Below, piece by piece: positions 24,372 to 33,621 of a stretch of DNA of 64,000 nucleotides. Under the pieces are notes generated by a model, which worked only from the letters and a program-made list of their open reading frames with translations, was not told where the DNA came from and did not search any database. The stretch's first letter is position 1; the number at the start of each line of letters is the position of its first letter. This stretch comes from Prado023 sp963700475 (GTDB taxonomy: Bacteria; Actinomycetota; Actinomycetes; S36-B12; CAIYMF01), in the NCBI GenBank assembly GCA_963700475.1, contig CAVOXR010000009.1, forward strand, positions 124,001 through 188,000. The letters are read 5' to 3'. A program made the translations under genes and the position numbers.

Positions 24372-25523
24372 TCAGGAGCTGCTGCCTCGTCCGAGGACCC
24401 GCTTGATGTCCAGTGGCTCAGGTGCCACCAGCCCACCCATCGTGCACTCCTCGGCGGCCTTGTCCGGGCGCCAGCGGACCAGCGACGCGAGGTGGCGCAG
24501 CCGTCCCGACTCCACCTGGTTGTACGAGACCTCGGCGACGAGCTCCGGTCGGAGCGGGTTCCATTCGCTGCTGCGTCCCGAGGACCAGCGGCTGGGCATC
24601 CCGGGCGCCCGGCCCTCGGGCTCGAACCACGGATGGTCCGGACCGGCGGCGAGGTCGGCGAACCGAGCCGCCAACTCGACCCGTTGGGCCATCGGGAACG
24701 CCGACATCGCGCCGATCATCTGCAGGACTCCGACCTCGTCGTAGAGCCCGATGAGCACCGAGCCGACGACCTCCCCGCCGTCCGGCCCGGGCTGCTTGTA
24801 CGGCCGCCACCCCGCGCACACGACGTCCACCGTGTGCGACGGCTTGATCTTGAACAGCGTGCGCTTGCCCGGCGTGTAGACCCCGTCCAAGGGCCGCGCG
24901 ATCACACCGTCGAGCCCCGCCCCGGGCAGTTCGGTGACCCAGCGGGCGGCAGCATCCAGGTCATCGGTCTGGGGTGTGAGATGCAGCGGCTCGGCCTCTC
25001 CGGCCATGACCTCCTCGAGGGCTGCGCGCCGATCGGCGAAGGGGACCCCGCGAAGGTCACGTCCCTGGACGCCGAGGATGTCGAACGCCACGAAGGCGGT
25101 CGGGAAGTCCGCCGCGAGCTGGGCGATCTTCCACCCGCCCTCCTCCTTGCGTGGGCGCAACCGCCCCTGGAGCGCGTCGAAGGCAAGCCGACCCTCCCTG
25201 ATCACGACGAGTTCACCGTCGAGGACGACATCGTCGGCACGCATTCCCCGGATCCGCTCGACCATCTCCGGGAATGCGTACGACAGGTCCCAGGATCCCG
25301 TGGCCGCGGCGTCGGCCGCGCGCATCCGACCCTGGATGACGACGTCGTCGCCGCGCCGGTAGATGATCACCCGGAACCCGTCCCACTTCGGCTGGAACGC
25401 CAGGCCGTCGGGCGACTCCGGCAACCCGGCGATCGGCTTGGCCAGCATCGGCTCGATGGGTGGGTCGACGGTGAACCGCACGCCGGTCGGGGACGGGTCG
25501 GACTCTGGGGCATCTGGGGTCAT
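24372..25523 (-). CDS. ATP-dependent DNA ligase (LigC/LigD ligase-domain type)
   Basis: This 383-aa ligase has the adenylated lysine Lys46 in FQPKWDGFRVI, motif III in AFVAFDILGV, motif IV in LDGVIARPLDG, and motif V in TLFKIKPSHTVDVV. An OB-fold domain with SVLIGLYDEVGVLQMIG completes it. It resembles mycobacterial LigC, a stand-alone ligase used in backup end joining or base repair. The ATG at 25523 is preferred over upstream starts because MTPDAPESDPSPTGVRF leads directly into the conserved PPIEPMLAKP. It is divergent from the ZapE-like gene. Confidence 0.9.
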   Translation of the reverse strand: MTPDAPESDPSPTGVRFTVDPPIEPMLAKPIAGLPESPDGLAFQPKWDGFRVIIYRRGDDVVIQGRMRAADAAATGSWDLSYAFPEMVERIRGMRADDVVLDGELVVIREGRLAFDALQGRLRPRKEEGGWKIAQLAADFPTAFVAFDILGVQGRDLRGVPFADRRAALEEVMAGEAEPLHLTPQTDDLDAAARWVTELPGAGLDGVIARPLDGVYTPGKRTLFKIKPSHTVDVVCAGWRPYKQPGPDGGEVVGSVLIGLYDEVGVLQMIGAMSAFPMAQRVELAARFADLAAGPDHPWFEPEGRAPGMPSRWSSGRSSEWNPLRPELVAEVSYNQVESGRLRHLASLVRWRPDKAAEECTMGGLVAPEPLDIKRVLGRGSSS

Positions 25524-25555
25524 CGGACCATCATGGGGTCTGGCAGGCTTCCACC

Positions 25556-26563
25556 ATGCCCCGACTGGTCGACCGCGTTCCCCACGTGGAGGCCGACCGC
25601 CTGATCGCCGAGCTCGTGCCGCCGCCCCGCTTTGCGGCCGAGTCGTTCGCAACCTACCTGCCTGATGCTGCCCAGCCGACGCAGTCCGCAGCCGTCGCCG
25701 GCCTGCACGCGTTCGCCGCGCAGATGAATGCCCCGACGCCGACCACCCGGTCGTGGTTCCGCCGGCCGGCACCCCCCGAGGGGCGCGCGGGCATCTACCT
25801 CGACGGGGGCTTCGGGGTGGGCAAGACCCACCTGCTCGCGTCGCTGTGGCACGAGGCCCCCGGGCCCAAGGCGTTCGGCACCTTCGTGGGGTACACCCAC
25901 CTGGTCGGTGCGCTGGGCTTCGCGAACACCGTCGACGCCCTCTCCGGCCACCGGTTGGTCTGCATCGACGAGTTCGAGCTCGACGACCCGGGGGATACCG
26001 TCCTGATGTCGTCGCTGCTCAACCGGCTCGTCGATGCGGGGGTCCGGCTCGCAGCCACGTCCAACACCCTGCCGGACCGCCTCGGCGAGGGCCGGTTCGC
26101 CGCCGACGACTTCCTCCGCGAGATCCAGGGCCTGTCCGCGCACTTCGACGTCTACCGGATCGACGGTGAGGACTACCGTCACCGTGGCCTCCCGGAGGCG
26201 CCCGCGCCGCTCCCGGAGGACGCAGTGGTCGAAGCCGCGGGCAGTGGCTGGCTGGATGCCTTCCCCGACCTCATGACCCACCTGACCCGAGTGCATCCGT
26301 CGCGCTACGGCGCCCTCCTCGACGGCGTGGATCGGGTGCACCTCACGGGCGTGACCCAGCTGACCGACCAGGCGGCGGCCCTGCGCCTGGTCGTGCTCGC
26401 CGACCGCCTCTACGACCGAGACATCCCGGTCGTCGCCTCCGGTGTCCCGCTCGACCGCGTCTTCGCCGAGGACATGCTGCGCGGCGGGTACCGCAAGAAG
26501 TACTTCCGGGCGATCTCCCGGCTGGTCGCCCTGGCCCGCGAGGGCGCCGGCCTGTCGGAGTGA
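25556..26563 (+). CDS. zapE: ZapE/AFG1-like ATPase
   Basis: This 335-aa P-loop ATPase has Walker A in YLDGGFGVGKTHLLASL (around residue 85), Walker B in LVCIDEFELDDPGDT, and a sensor region RLAATSNTLPDRLGEGRF. In E. coli, ZapE binds FtsZ during division; actinobacterial members have the same core. The ATG at 25556 starts MPRLVDRVPHVEADRLIAEL. It begins 32 bp from the divergent ligase gene. It is followed by a strong hairpin shared with the convergent DUF4439 gene. Confidence 0.88.
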   Translation: MPRLVDRVPHVEADRLIAELVPPPRFAAESFATYLPDAAQPTQSAAVAGLHAFAAQMNAPTPTTRSWFRRPAPPEGRAGIYLDGGFGVGKTHLLASLWHEAPGPKAFGTFVGYTHLVGALGFANTVDALSGHRLVCIDEFELDDPGDTVLMSSLLNRLVDAGVRLAATSNTLPDRLGEGRFAADDFLREIQGLSAHFDVYRIDGEDYRHRGLPEAPAPLPEDAVVEAAGSGWLDAFPDLMTHLTRVHPSRYGALLDGVDRVHLTGVTQLTDQAAALRLVVLADRLYDRDIPVVASGVPLDRVFAEDMLRGGYRKKYFRAISRLVALAREGAGLSE

Positions 26564-26599
26564 GCCCTTCGCTGCGCCGTCCGCCGGGGCAACCTGGCG

Positions 26600-26645
26600 A
26601 ATTTGGGTGGGAGTTGTCGCAAGAGCGGCAACTCCCTCCCGAATT
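26600..26645. terminator. bidirectional terminator hairpin between zapE and the DUF4439 gene
   Basis: A 21-bp stem with one mismatch and two G-U pairs: AATTTGGG-T-GGGAGTTGTCGC (26600-26620) against GCGGCAACTCCC-T-CCCGAATT (26625-26645), loop AAGA. It lies between convergent genes. Both arms end in A/T tetramers, which suits termination in either direction. A related hairpin is at 35495-35540. Confidence 0.75.
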
Positions 26646-26795
26646 GTTTCCGGGACCCGCCAGCCTGCGAAACAGCCCGCCTGCGACCCCCCACCACCGG
26701 CGTCCTGCCCCCGGTTGCGTTGCGTGTGAGCCACCCGACACGGACCTGCGTTGCACTTCAGACGCCGAAACGTCCGAGACGCAACGCGACTGGAC

Positions 26796-27797
26796 TCACT
26801 GGCCGGGGAAGGCTTCGGGCTCGGCGCCCCACTCGACCGCGCGCACCGCGGCCGCAGAGGAGTTCTCGACCGCCTCCCGGCGGGCAGCGGGCTGGCTGGC
26901 GGCGGCGACGTCGGCGTAGGTGGCCGCCAGGGCCATGTTGACGTGCGCCATGAGTCGCCGACCCCCAGGCGCCCCCTCGACGGGGAAGGGCTCGACATAC
27001 GCGACTGCCGCCTCGACCGGCACTGCCCCGAGCGCAGTCACCTGTCGCCGCAGCTCGTCACGCGCTCGACGGTGGGCGTCCAGCTCGCGTCGGGCAGCGT
27101 CCCGTCGGCGTCCGCTCAGCTCGCCGGCGGCTCGTCCGCTGGCCCACACGGCCGCGTGCTCACCGGCCACCGCTGCCTGGAGCGCGTCGAGGTAGGGGGA
27201 GTCGCCGCTCATGACCCGGAGTCCCTCGGCGGCCAGGACATCAAGGGCCGCTGCGTGCTGGGCCTCACTGGCCGCGATCAGGCAGAGGTCACGCGCCAGC
27301 CCGGGATCCTGTGCGCCGTCGCAGGCAGTCGCGCGCTGGGCCTGCGCCGCTGACTCGGCGTCAGCCAGCCCGGTGAGGACCGATGAGGCGCTCGCCTCGG
27401 AGGTCTCGTCCGAGGTACCCGAGGGGGAAGCGGTCGGGCCTCCAGAACCCGACGGGGAGGCCATCGGAGACGGCGACAGGGAGTTGGACGTGGAGGCTGA
27501 CGGCGTGCCCCCACCCCCCGCGAACCCCGGAGCGACCCGGTCCAGGTGAGCCTCGTGCTGGGCGAGGAACGGGGCAAGGTCCGCGACGAGTTCCGGATTG
27601 GCCCGGATCGCCGAACGGTACGCCGCGATCAGCGCGACCTCCGAGGCGGCAACCTCGTCGCGCAACCGGGCGTCGGGGTCACGCGGGGCGGCGGAGGACG
27701 GCGGCGCGCTGGGAGGACCGGGATCCGACGGATCGGACGTGCACCCTGCCAGGCCGACGACTGCTGCGCTGAGCACCAGGAACGTCCGCCTCTCCAC
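26796..27797 (-). CDS. DUF4439 ferritin-like lipoprotein
   Basis: This 333-aa lipoprotein has a signal peptide MERRTFLVLSAAVVGLAGC with lipobox LAGC, so it is anchored outside the membrane. A Ser/Pro/Gly-rich linker (SPSPMASPSGSGG) interrupts the helical part. The rest is Ala/Glu/Arg-rich helices with LRDEVAASEVALIAAYR, SEAQHAAALDVLAAEG and AVAGEHAAVWASG, fitting the ferritin-like DUF4439 fold. Genes of this family commonly lie next to rimP in actinobacteria, as here (divergent). Metal binding is possible but not shown. Confidence 0.8.
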   Translation of the reverse strand: MERRTFLVLSAAVVGLAGCTSDPSDPGPPSAPPSSAAPRDPDARLRDEVAASEVALIAAYRSAIRANPELVADLAPFLAQHEAHLDRVAPGFAGGGGTPSASTSNSLSPSPMASPSGSGGPTASPSGTSDETSEASASSVLTGLADAESAAQAQRATACDGAQDPGLARDLCLIAASEAQHAAALDVLAAEGLRVMSGDSPYLDALQAAVAGEHAAVWASGRAAGELSGRRRDAARRELDAHRRARDELRRQVTALGAVPVEAAVAYVEPFPVEGAPGGRRLMAHVNMALAATYADVAAASQPAARREAVENSSAAAVRAVEWGAEPEAFPGQ

Positions 27798-27918
27798 CCG
27801 CGGAATCCTCGCATCCCGAACGGAGATCGCTGCGCACGCCCACCGGTAGAATCATCGGTGCACACCACAACTGCCAGTCCCACAACAGGATCCCCACAAC
27901 AGCATGAAGGAGCGCGCG

Positions 27919-28437
27919 ATGTCGGCATCCCAAGCCAAGGCGCTGCGGTCCCTGGCCGAGCCCATCGTCGCGGGCCTGGACTGTGACCTCGAGGACGTCG
28001 TCATCCGCCAGGCCGGCAAGCGCCGCCTCGTGCGCATCGTGGTCGATCACCACACCGGTGGGTTGACCCTCGACCTGGTCGCCAGCATCAGCCGCGAGAT
28101 CTCCCGGGTCCTCGAGGACTCGACCGTTCTCGGCAATTCGCCCTACGTGCTCGAGGTCACCTCCCCGGGCGTCGACCGTCCCCTGACCGTCCCGCGACAC
28201 TGGAGCCGCGCCGTGGGCCGGCTCGTCCAAGTCACGCCGAAGTCCGGCGACGCGATCGTCGGCCGGGTCCTCAGCGCGGACGAGTCACAGGCCGTGCTCG
28301 ACATCGACGGGACGGACACGACCGTCGCCTATGCCGATGTTGCGCGTGCTGTCGTGCAGGTGGAGTTCACCCGGATCGAGGAGGTCGAGCTCGACGAGAC
28401 CGACCTCGACTCCGACACCGATCCCGAGGAGGGCTGA
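27919..28437 (+). CDS. rimP: ribosome maturation factor RimP
   Basis: This 172-aa protein is needed for maturation of the 30S subunit. IVAGLDCDLEDVVIRQAGKRRLVRIVVDH forms the first alpha/beta domain. LDLVASISREISRVLED and YVLEVTSPGVDRPL are family signatures, and an SH3-like C-terminal domain follows with an acidic tail ETDLDSDTDPEEG. The ATG at 27919 is preferred over one at 27904 because AAGGAG lies six bases before it. First gene of the rimP-nusA-ylxR-infB operon; the nusA start is two bases after its stop codon. Confidence 0.93.
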   Translation: MSASQAKALRSLAEPIVAGLDCDLEDVVIRQAGKRRLVRIVVDHHTGGLTLDLVASISREISRVLEDSTVLGNSPYVLEVTSPGVDRPLTVPRHWSRAVGRLVQVTPKSGDAIVGRVLSADESQAVLDIDGTDTTVAYADVARAVVQVEFTRIEEVELDETDLDSDTDPEEG

Positions 28438-28438
28438 C

Positions 28439-29452
28439 ATGGACATCGACATGTCCGCACTGCGCGCCGTCTCAGTGGACAAGGAGATCTCGGTCGACCT
28501 GCTGGTCGACTCGATCGAGCAGGCCCTCCTGGTGGCCTACCACCACACCCCAGGGGCGACCACCCAGGCGAGGGTGGAGCTGAACCGGGACACCGGGCAC
28601 GTCACGGTGTGGGCCGTGGAGGACCTCCCCGAGGGCGCCGAGGAGGGGTTCATCCCACGGGAGTTCGACGACACCCCCGAGGGCTTCGGCCGGGTCGCCT
28701 CGACCACCGCGCGCCAGGTGCTCGTCCAGCGCCTGCGTGAGGCCGAGGACGACGTCACCCACGGCCACTTCGAGGGCAAGATCGGCGACCTGGTCTCCGG
28801 CGTCGTCCAGCAGGGCCAGGACCCCCGGTTGGTCTTCGTCGACCTCGGCAAGGTCGAGGGCGTCCTGCCCCCGCAGGAGGCCATCGCCACCGAGCAGCAC
28901 CCGCACGGCTCCCGGATGAAGGCCCTGGTCGTCGGCACCCGCCGCAACGCCAAGGGCACGCAGGTCGTGCTCTCCCGGACCCACCCCGGGCTCGTGAAGG
29001 CCCTGTTCGCCCTCGAGGTCCCGGAGATCGCCGAGGGTTCGGTCGAGATCGTCGCCCTCGCTCGGGAGGCGGGCCACCGCACCAAGATGGCGGTCCGGTC
29101 GCATCGGCCCGGGCTGAACCCCAAGGGCGCGTGCATCGGCCCGATGGGCTCGCGGGTGCGCAACGTGATGGCCGAGCTCGACGGCGAGAAGATCGACATC
29201 GTCGACTGGTCCGACGATCCGGCCACGATGGTCGGCAACGCCCTCTCGCCCGCCCGGGTCAGCTCCGTGGAGGTCGTCGACCTGGAGACCAGGTCGGCCC
29301 GGGTGATCGTCCCGGACTACCAGCTCTCGCTGGCCATCGGCAAGGAGGGCCAGAACGCCCGCCTGGCCGCACGTCTGACGGGGTGGCGCATCGACATCAG
29401 GTCCGACACGGCACCAGCGGACGCCGAGAGTGCGGATTCGGGTCTGCGGTGA
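28439..29452 (+). CDS. nusA: transcription termination/antitermination factor NusA
   Basis: This 337-aa RNA polymerase-binding factor has the N-terminal domain (MDIDMSALRAV, DLLVDSIEQALLVAYH), the S1 domain (GDLVSGVVQQGQDPRLVFVDLGKVEGVLP), KH1 (RHRTKMAVRSH region, GACIGPMGSRVRNVMAEL) and KH2 (LAIGKEGQNARLAARLTGW). The C-terminal acidic repeats of E. coli NusA are absent, as is normal for actinobacteria. Its last codons overlap the ylxR start in GTGA. Confidence 0.95.
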   Translation: MDIDMSALRAVSVDKEISVDLLVDSIEQALLVAYHHTPGATTQARVELNRDTGHVTVWAVEDLPEGAEEGFIPREFDDTPEGFGRVASTTARQVLVQRLREAEDDVTHGHFEGKIGDLVSGVVQQGQDPRLVFVDLGKVEGVLPPQEAIATEQHPHGSRMKALVVGTRRNAKGTQVVLSRTHPGLVKALFALEVPEIAEGSVEIVALAREAGHRTKMAVRSHRPGLNPKGACIGPMGSRVRNVMAELDGEKIDIVDWSDDPATMVGNALSPARVSSVEVVDLETRSARVIVPDYQLSLAIGKEGQNARLAARLTGWRIDIRSDTAPADAESADSGLR

Positions 29453-29751
29453 CTTCCGCGCTAGACTCTGAGCCGTCTGCCCAGCAAGGCAAGCCGACTC
29501 GAACCTGCGTCGCCTGCCGGACACGGGCAGACAAGACCGACCTGCTTCGGGTCACCGCCCGGGACGGCCTGTGCCTCCCGGATCCCCGGTTCCGGCAACC
29601 CGGTCGAGGTGCGTACCTGCATCCGACCATCGGCTGCCTGGATCTGGCGGAGCGGCGCCGGGCGCTACCGCGGGCCCTCCGGGTCCAGGGAGCCCTCGAC
29701 ACCGCCGCCGTCCGCGCGTGGATCGAGGCCGGGTCGGACACGAGGAAATGA
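29449..29751 (+). CDS. ylxR: YlxR (DUF448) nucleic-acid-binding protein
   Basis: This 100-aa protein has the family motifs RTCVACRTRADKTDLLRV and GRGAYLHPTIGCLDLA, then a basic helix RRRALPRALRV. YlxR folds bind RNA or DNA; in some bacteria they act with RNase P or as regulators. The GTG at 29449 overlaps the nusA stop, showing coupling. A 131-bp leader separates it from infB. Confidence 0.88.
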   Translation: MTSALDSEPSAQQGKPTRTCVACRTRADKTDLLRVTARDGLCLPDPRFRQPGRGAYLHPTIGCLDLAERRRALPRALRVQGALDTAAVRAWIEAGSDTRK

Positions 29752-29882
29752 CCGCACTTCAACGGTTGAGGAGCGAAACGGAATGAGCACTCAATGAGCT
29801 CGCTGCTATGAGCGTGCCCACCAGCAACCAGCGGTCCATGCCCTGACAGACACCAGGGGCTCGGACCAAGACGAGGAGAGAA
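29752..29882 (+). promoter_or_regulatory. infB leader with clustered ATGA junctions and a stem-loop
   Basis: Three ATGA tetramers occur within 30 bases (29783-29812), giving tiny start-stop frames such as ATGAGCACTCAATGA. GGTCC (29833-29837) pairs with GGACC (29863-29867) around an inner GCCCTG/CAGGGGC helix. GAGGAGAG just before the GTG at 29883 is the infB ribosome binding site. Similar ATGA-rich leaders precede infB in other high-GC actinobacteria, from memory of streptomycete sequences. A control role is inferred. Confidence 0.45.
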
Positions 29883-32759
29883 GTGTCGAAGGTCCGGGTC
29901 AGCACACTGGCCAAGGAGTTGGGTATTCCCAGCAAGGACGCCGTGACGTGGCTCAACGCGAACGGTGAGTATGTGAAGTCGGCGGCCTCGACGATCGAGG
30001 CCCCTGTTGAGCGCAAGCTGCGTGAGGCCTTCCCGGCCAAGCCCGCGGCACCCAAGGCCACCGGGGGACCAACCCCAGGAAAGCCCGCAGCCAAGCCTGC
30101 CGCTGCTGAGGCGAGCGCGGATGCCCCGGCTGCTTCCGCGCCGGACGCGCCCGTCGCTGTGGCCCCAGCGCCTGTTGCGGCCACACCCGCCGGTCCCGCC
30201 GCTGCCCCCGAGGCTCCGGCCGCTCCGCCGACACCCGCTGCACCCGCGGCGCCGACCGCGCCTGCAGCGCCCGCTGCCGCTGCGGCCAGCACCGAGGCTC
30301 CTGCCGATGGCGGCACTGCCGCACGTCCGGCTCCGGGCCCACGTCCGGGCAACAACCCCTACGGCAGCCCCGGCATGGGGCGCCCGGCACCCGGCCCGCG
30401 TCCGGGCAACAACCCGTTCTCCGGCTCCGGCATGGGCCGTCCGGCTGCGGCCGCGGCCGGGCCGGCCACTGCGCGTCCCGCCGCTCCGGCGGGTCCGGGT
30501 GGACCCCGTCCCAACCCGGGCTCGATGCCCCCGCGTCCCGCTGTCCGTCCCGGCGCACCAGGGCGCCCCGGTGGCCCGGGTGCACGTCCGGGCGGGCCCG
30601 GCGCGCGTCCGGGTGGTCCCGGTGGGGCTCCCGGTCGTCCGGGTGGCCCCGGTGCCGGTGGCTCACGTCCCGGTGGTCCCGGTGGTGCTGGTGGCTTCCG
30701 CCCAGGTGGCCCCGGAGGTGGCACCGGTGGACCCGGTGGGTACCGTCCCGCCGGTCCCGGTGGTGGTCCCGGTGCGGGTGCCCCGGGTCGTCCCGGTGGC
30801 GGTGGCCGTCCCGGTGGCCCCGGTCGCGGTGGCACCGCAGGCGCCTTCGGTCGCCCCGGTGGTCGGCCGACGAAGGGTCGCAAGTCCAAGCGCGCCAAGC
30901 GCCAGGAGTACGAGAACATGCAGGCCCCCGCGATCGGTGGCGTCCGGCTGCCCCGCGGGAACGGTGCGGTCGTGCGGCTGCCCCGTGGCGCCTCGCTGAC
31001 CGACTTCGCCGAGCGGATCAACTGCTCGGCGGCCGACCTGGTCACCGTGATGTTCAAGCTCGGCGAGATGCTCACGGCCACGCAGTCGGTCGATGACGAC
31101 ACGCTGCGCCTGCTGGGCGAGGAGCTGGACTTCGACGTCCAGGTCGTCTCGCCCGAGGACGAGGACCGCGAGCTGCTCGGCACCTTCGACCTCGAGTTCG
31201 GTGAGGACGAGGGCGACGAGTCCGACCTTGTCGTGCGGCCGCCGGTCGTCACGGTCATGGGTCACGTCGACCACGGCAAGACCAAGCTGCTGGACGCCAT
31301 CCGCTCCACCAAGGTGGTCGAGGGCGAGGCCGGTGGCATCACCCAGCACATCGGTGCCTATCAGGTGACGGTCCCGGTCGGCGGCGCGGACCGCACGCTG
31401 ACCTTCATCGACACCCCGGGCCACGAGGCGTTCACCGCCATGCGTGCCCGTGGTGCCCAGGTCACCGACATCGCCGTGCTGGTCGTGGCGGCCGACGATG
31501 GCGTGAAGCCGCAGACGGTGGAGGCGCTGAACCACGCGCAGGCCGCTGGCGTGCCGATCGTGGTCGCGGTCAACAAGATCGACAAGGAGGGCGCCGACCC
31601 GGTCAAGGTGCGCGGACAGCTCACCGAGTACGGGCTGGTGGCCGAGGAGTTCGGCGGCGACACCATGTTCGTCGACGTGTCGGCCAAGGGGCGCCTCAAC
31701 ATCGACGCCCTGCTGGAGGCTCTCGTGCTGACAGCCGACGCCACCCTGGACCTGCGGGCGAACCCCAAGCAGGACGCCCAGGGTGTGGCGATCGAGGCGC
31801 ACCTGGACCGCGGTCGCGGCCCGGTGGCCACGGTCCTGGTCCAGCGCGGCACGCTGCGCCCCGGTGACTCGATCGTGGCCGGAGACGCCTTCGGGCGCGT
31901 CCGCGCCATGCTCGACGAGCACGGCGACCCCGTGGAGGAGGCCACCCCGGCACGTCCGGTCCAGGTCCTCGGCCTGACCTCGGTGCCCGGTGCCGGTGAC
32001 TCGTTCCTCGTCGTCGGCGAGGACCGGGTGGCACGCCAGATCGCCCAGACCCGTCAGGCCCGTGAGCGCAACGCGCAGCTGGCCAAGCGACGCGGTCGCC
32101 GGACGCTCGAGGACTTCCTCAAGCAGCTGGAGACCGGCGAGGTCCAGGAGCTCAACCTGATCCTCAAGGGCGACGTGTCCGGCTCTGTCGAGGCCCTCGA
32201 GGACTCCCTCATGGGCATCGACGTCGGCGAGGAGGTCAACCTCCGGATCATCGACCGCGGTGTCGGTGCGATCACCGAGACCAACGTCATGCTTGCTGCC
32301 GCGTCGAAGGCCGTCATCATCGGCTTCAACGTCCGGCCGCAGGGGAAGGCCACCGAGCTCGCCGATCGCGAGGGTGTGGACATCCGCTACTACAACGTCA
32401 TCTACTCGGCGATCGATGACATCGAGGCGGCCCTCAAGGGCATGCTCAAGCCGGAGTACGAGGAGGCCCAGCTGGGCACCGCCGAGGTGCGCGAGGTCTT
32501 CAAGAGCTCCAAGTTCGGCACCATCGCCGGAACGCTCGTGCGCTCCGGGGAGATCAAGCGCAACAGCAAGGCGCGCCTGGTCCGCGACGGTGTCGTGGTG
32601 GCGGACAACCTCACCGTCGGCTCGCTGCGACGGTTCAAGGACGACGTCACCGAGGTCCGAGAGGGCTACGAGTGCGGCATCGGCCTGGGGTCGTTCAACG
32701 ACATCAAGGTCGACGACGTGATCGAGACGTTCGAGATGCGGGAGAAGTCCCGCGCCTAG
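29883..32759 (+). CDS. infB: translation initiation factor IF-2
   Basis: This 958-aa GTPase brings initiator tRNA to the ribosome. The N-terminal IF2_N motif VRVSTLAKELGIPSKDAVTWLNANGEYVKSA is followed by about 300 residues of Ala/Pro- and then Gly/Pro/Arg-rich low complexity (about 30100-30870). The G domain then carries VMGHVDHGKTKLLDAI (near residue 458), IDTPGHEAFTAMRARG and VAVNKIDKEGADP. Domains II-IV end at the DDVIETFEMREKSRA C-terminus. GTG start at 29883 after GAGGAGAG. Confidence 0.97.
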   Translation: MSKVRVSTLAKELGIPSKDAVTWLNANGEYVKSAASTIEAPVERKLREAFPAKPAAPKATGGPTPGKPAAKPAAAEASADAPAASAPDAPVAVAPAPVAATPAGPAAAPEAPAAPPTPAAPAAPTAPAAPAAAAASTEAPADGGTAARPAPGPRPGNNPYGSPGMGRPAPGPRPGNNPFSGSGMGRPAAAAAGPATARPAAPAGPGGPRPNPGSMPPRPAVRPGAPGRPGGPGARPGGPGARPGGPGGAPGRPGGPGAGGSRPGGPGGAGGFRPGGPGGGTGGPGGYRPAGPGGGPGAGAPGRPGGGGRPGGPGRGGTAGAFGRPGGRPTKGRKSKRAKRQEYENMQAPAIGGVRLPRGNGAVVRLPRGASLTDFAERINCSAADLVTVMFKLGEMLTATQSVDDDTLRLLGEELDFDVQVVSPEDEDRELLGTFDLEFGEDEGDESDLVVRPPVVTVMGHVDHGKTKLLDAIRSTKVVEGEAGGITQHIGAYQVTVPVGGADRTLTFIDTPGHEAFTAMRARGAQVTDIAVLVVAADDGVKPQTVEALNHAQAAGVPIVVAVNKIDKEGADPVKVRGQLTEYGLVAEEFGGDTMFVDVSAKGRLNIDALLEALVLTADATLDLRANPKQDAQGVAIEAHLDRGRGPVATVLVQRGTLRPGDSIVAGDAFGRVRAMLDEHGDPVEEATPARPVQVLGLTSVPGAGDSFLVVGEDRVARQIAQTRQARERNAQLAKRRGRRTLEDFLKQLETGEVQELNLILKGDVSGSVEALEDSLMGIDVGEEVNLRIIDRGVGAITETNVMLAAASKAVIIGFNVRPQGKATELADREGVDIRYYNVIYSAIDDIEAALKGMLKPEYEEAQLGTAEVREVFKSSKFGTIAGTLVRSGEIKRNSKARLVRDGVVVADNLTVGSLRRFKDDVTEVREGYECGIGLGSFNDIKVDDVIETFEMREKSRA

Positions 32760-32775
32760 TCGTGGGGGAGCAGCG

Positions 32776-33072
32776 GTGTTCGTCGGGATCCTCGATGTAG
32801 ACCTGCTGCTCCCCAACGACGTCCGATCGTTGAAGGACAAGCGCAGCCACGTTCGTGGGCTGGTGGCCGAGTTGCGCCGCCGGTTCGATGTGGCGGCGTC
32901 CGAGGCTGGCCATCTGGACCTCCACAGGCGCACACTTGTGGGGGTCGCCGTGGTCAGTCCCGACCTGGCGCACTGCCAGCAGGTGCTCGATGCATGTGAG
33001 CGACTGGTGGCGGCGCGTCCGGAGTTCGAGATGATCGGCGCCCGGCAGAGGTTCGTCGGTGAGGACGACTGA
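32776..33072 (+). CDS. DUF503 family protein
   Basis: This 98-aa protein has MFVGILDVDLLLPNDVRSLKDKRSHVRGLVAELRRRFDVAASE, the ferredoxin-like DUF503 signature. It is almost always encoded between infB and rbfA in actinobacteria, which suggests a role in ribosome assembly or translation, though none is proven. GTG at 32776 follows GGGGGAG closely. Same operon as infB (16-bp gap). Confidence 0.88.
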   Translation: MFVGILDVDLLLPNDVRSLKDKRSHVRGLVAELRRRFDVAASEAGHLDLHRRTLVGVAVVSPDLAHCQQVLDACERLVAARPEFEMIGARQRFVGEDD

Positions 33073-33128
33073 GCTGGGCACGACGCAGTAGTGGTGGTGA
33101 CGGGGACTGACGAGGAGAGGTGGGCATC

Positions 33129-33620
33129 GTGGGAGCCCATGAGGCGCGGGTGCGCCGTCTGGCAGACAGGGTCAAGGTCATCGTGGCCGAGACACTGGAG
33201 ACCCGGGTCAAGGACCCGAGGCTCGGCTTCGTGACCATCACGGACGCCCGGGTCACCAACGACATGCGTGAGGCGACGGTGTTCTACACCGTCCTCGGAT
33301 CGCCGGACGAGCTGGCCGAGACCGCCACGGCCCTGGAGTCCGCCAAGGGCATCCTGCGCACGGAGGTCGGGCGGCAGACCGGGGTGCGGCACACGCCCTC
33401 GCTGACGTTCATCGCCGACGGTGTCCCGGAGAACGCTCGGCACATCGATGATCTGCTCGCCCAGGCCGCGGCCACGGATGCTGCTGTCGCTGCCGTGCGG
33501 GAGGGCGCCGAGTATGCCGGCGAGGCCGACCCGTACAGGGCGCCGCGCGTGGACGAGGACGCCGACGGCCTTGACGACGCGGTGCCCGCCCGCAACCCGC
33601 TCGCCGGAATCGACGATTGA
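33129..33620 (+). CDS. rbfA: 30S ribosome-binding factor RbfA
   Basis: This 163-aa KH-like protein is needed for 16S rRNA 5'-end maturation. ARVRRLADRVKVIVAETLETRVKDPRLGFVTITDARVTNDMREATVFYTVLG and the LRTEVGRQTGVRHTPSLTFIAD region are typical. An acidic/Ala-rich tail follows. GTG at 33129 is chosen with GAGGAGAGG 8 bases upstream; another GTG at 33120 overlaps that site. Its stop precedes the truB start by one base. Confidence 0.92.
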   Translation: MGAHEARVRRLADRVKVIVAETLETRVKDPRLGFVTITDARVTNDMREATVFYTVLGSPDELAETATALESAKGILRTEVGRQTGVRHTPSLTFIADGVPENARHIDDLLAQAAATDAAVAAVREGAEYAGEADPYRAPRVDEDADGLDDAVPARNPLAGIDD

Positions 33621-33621
33621 G

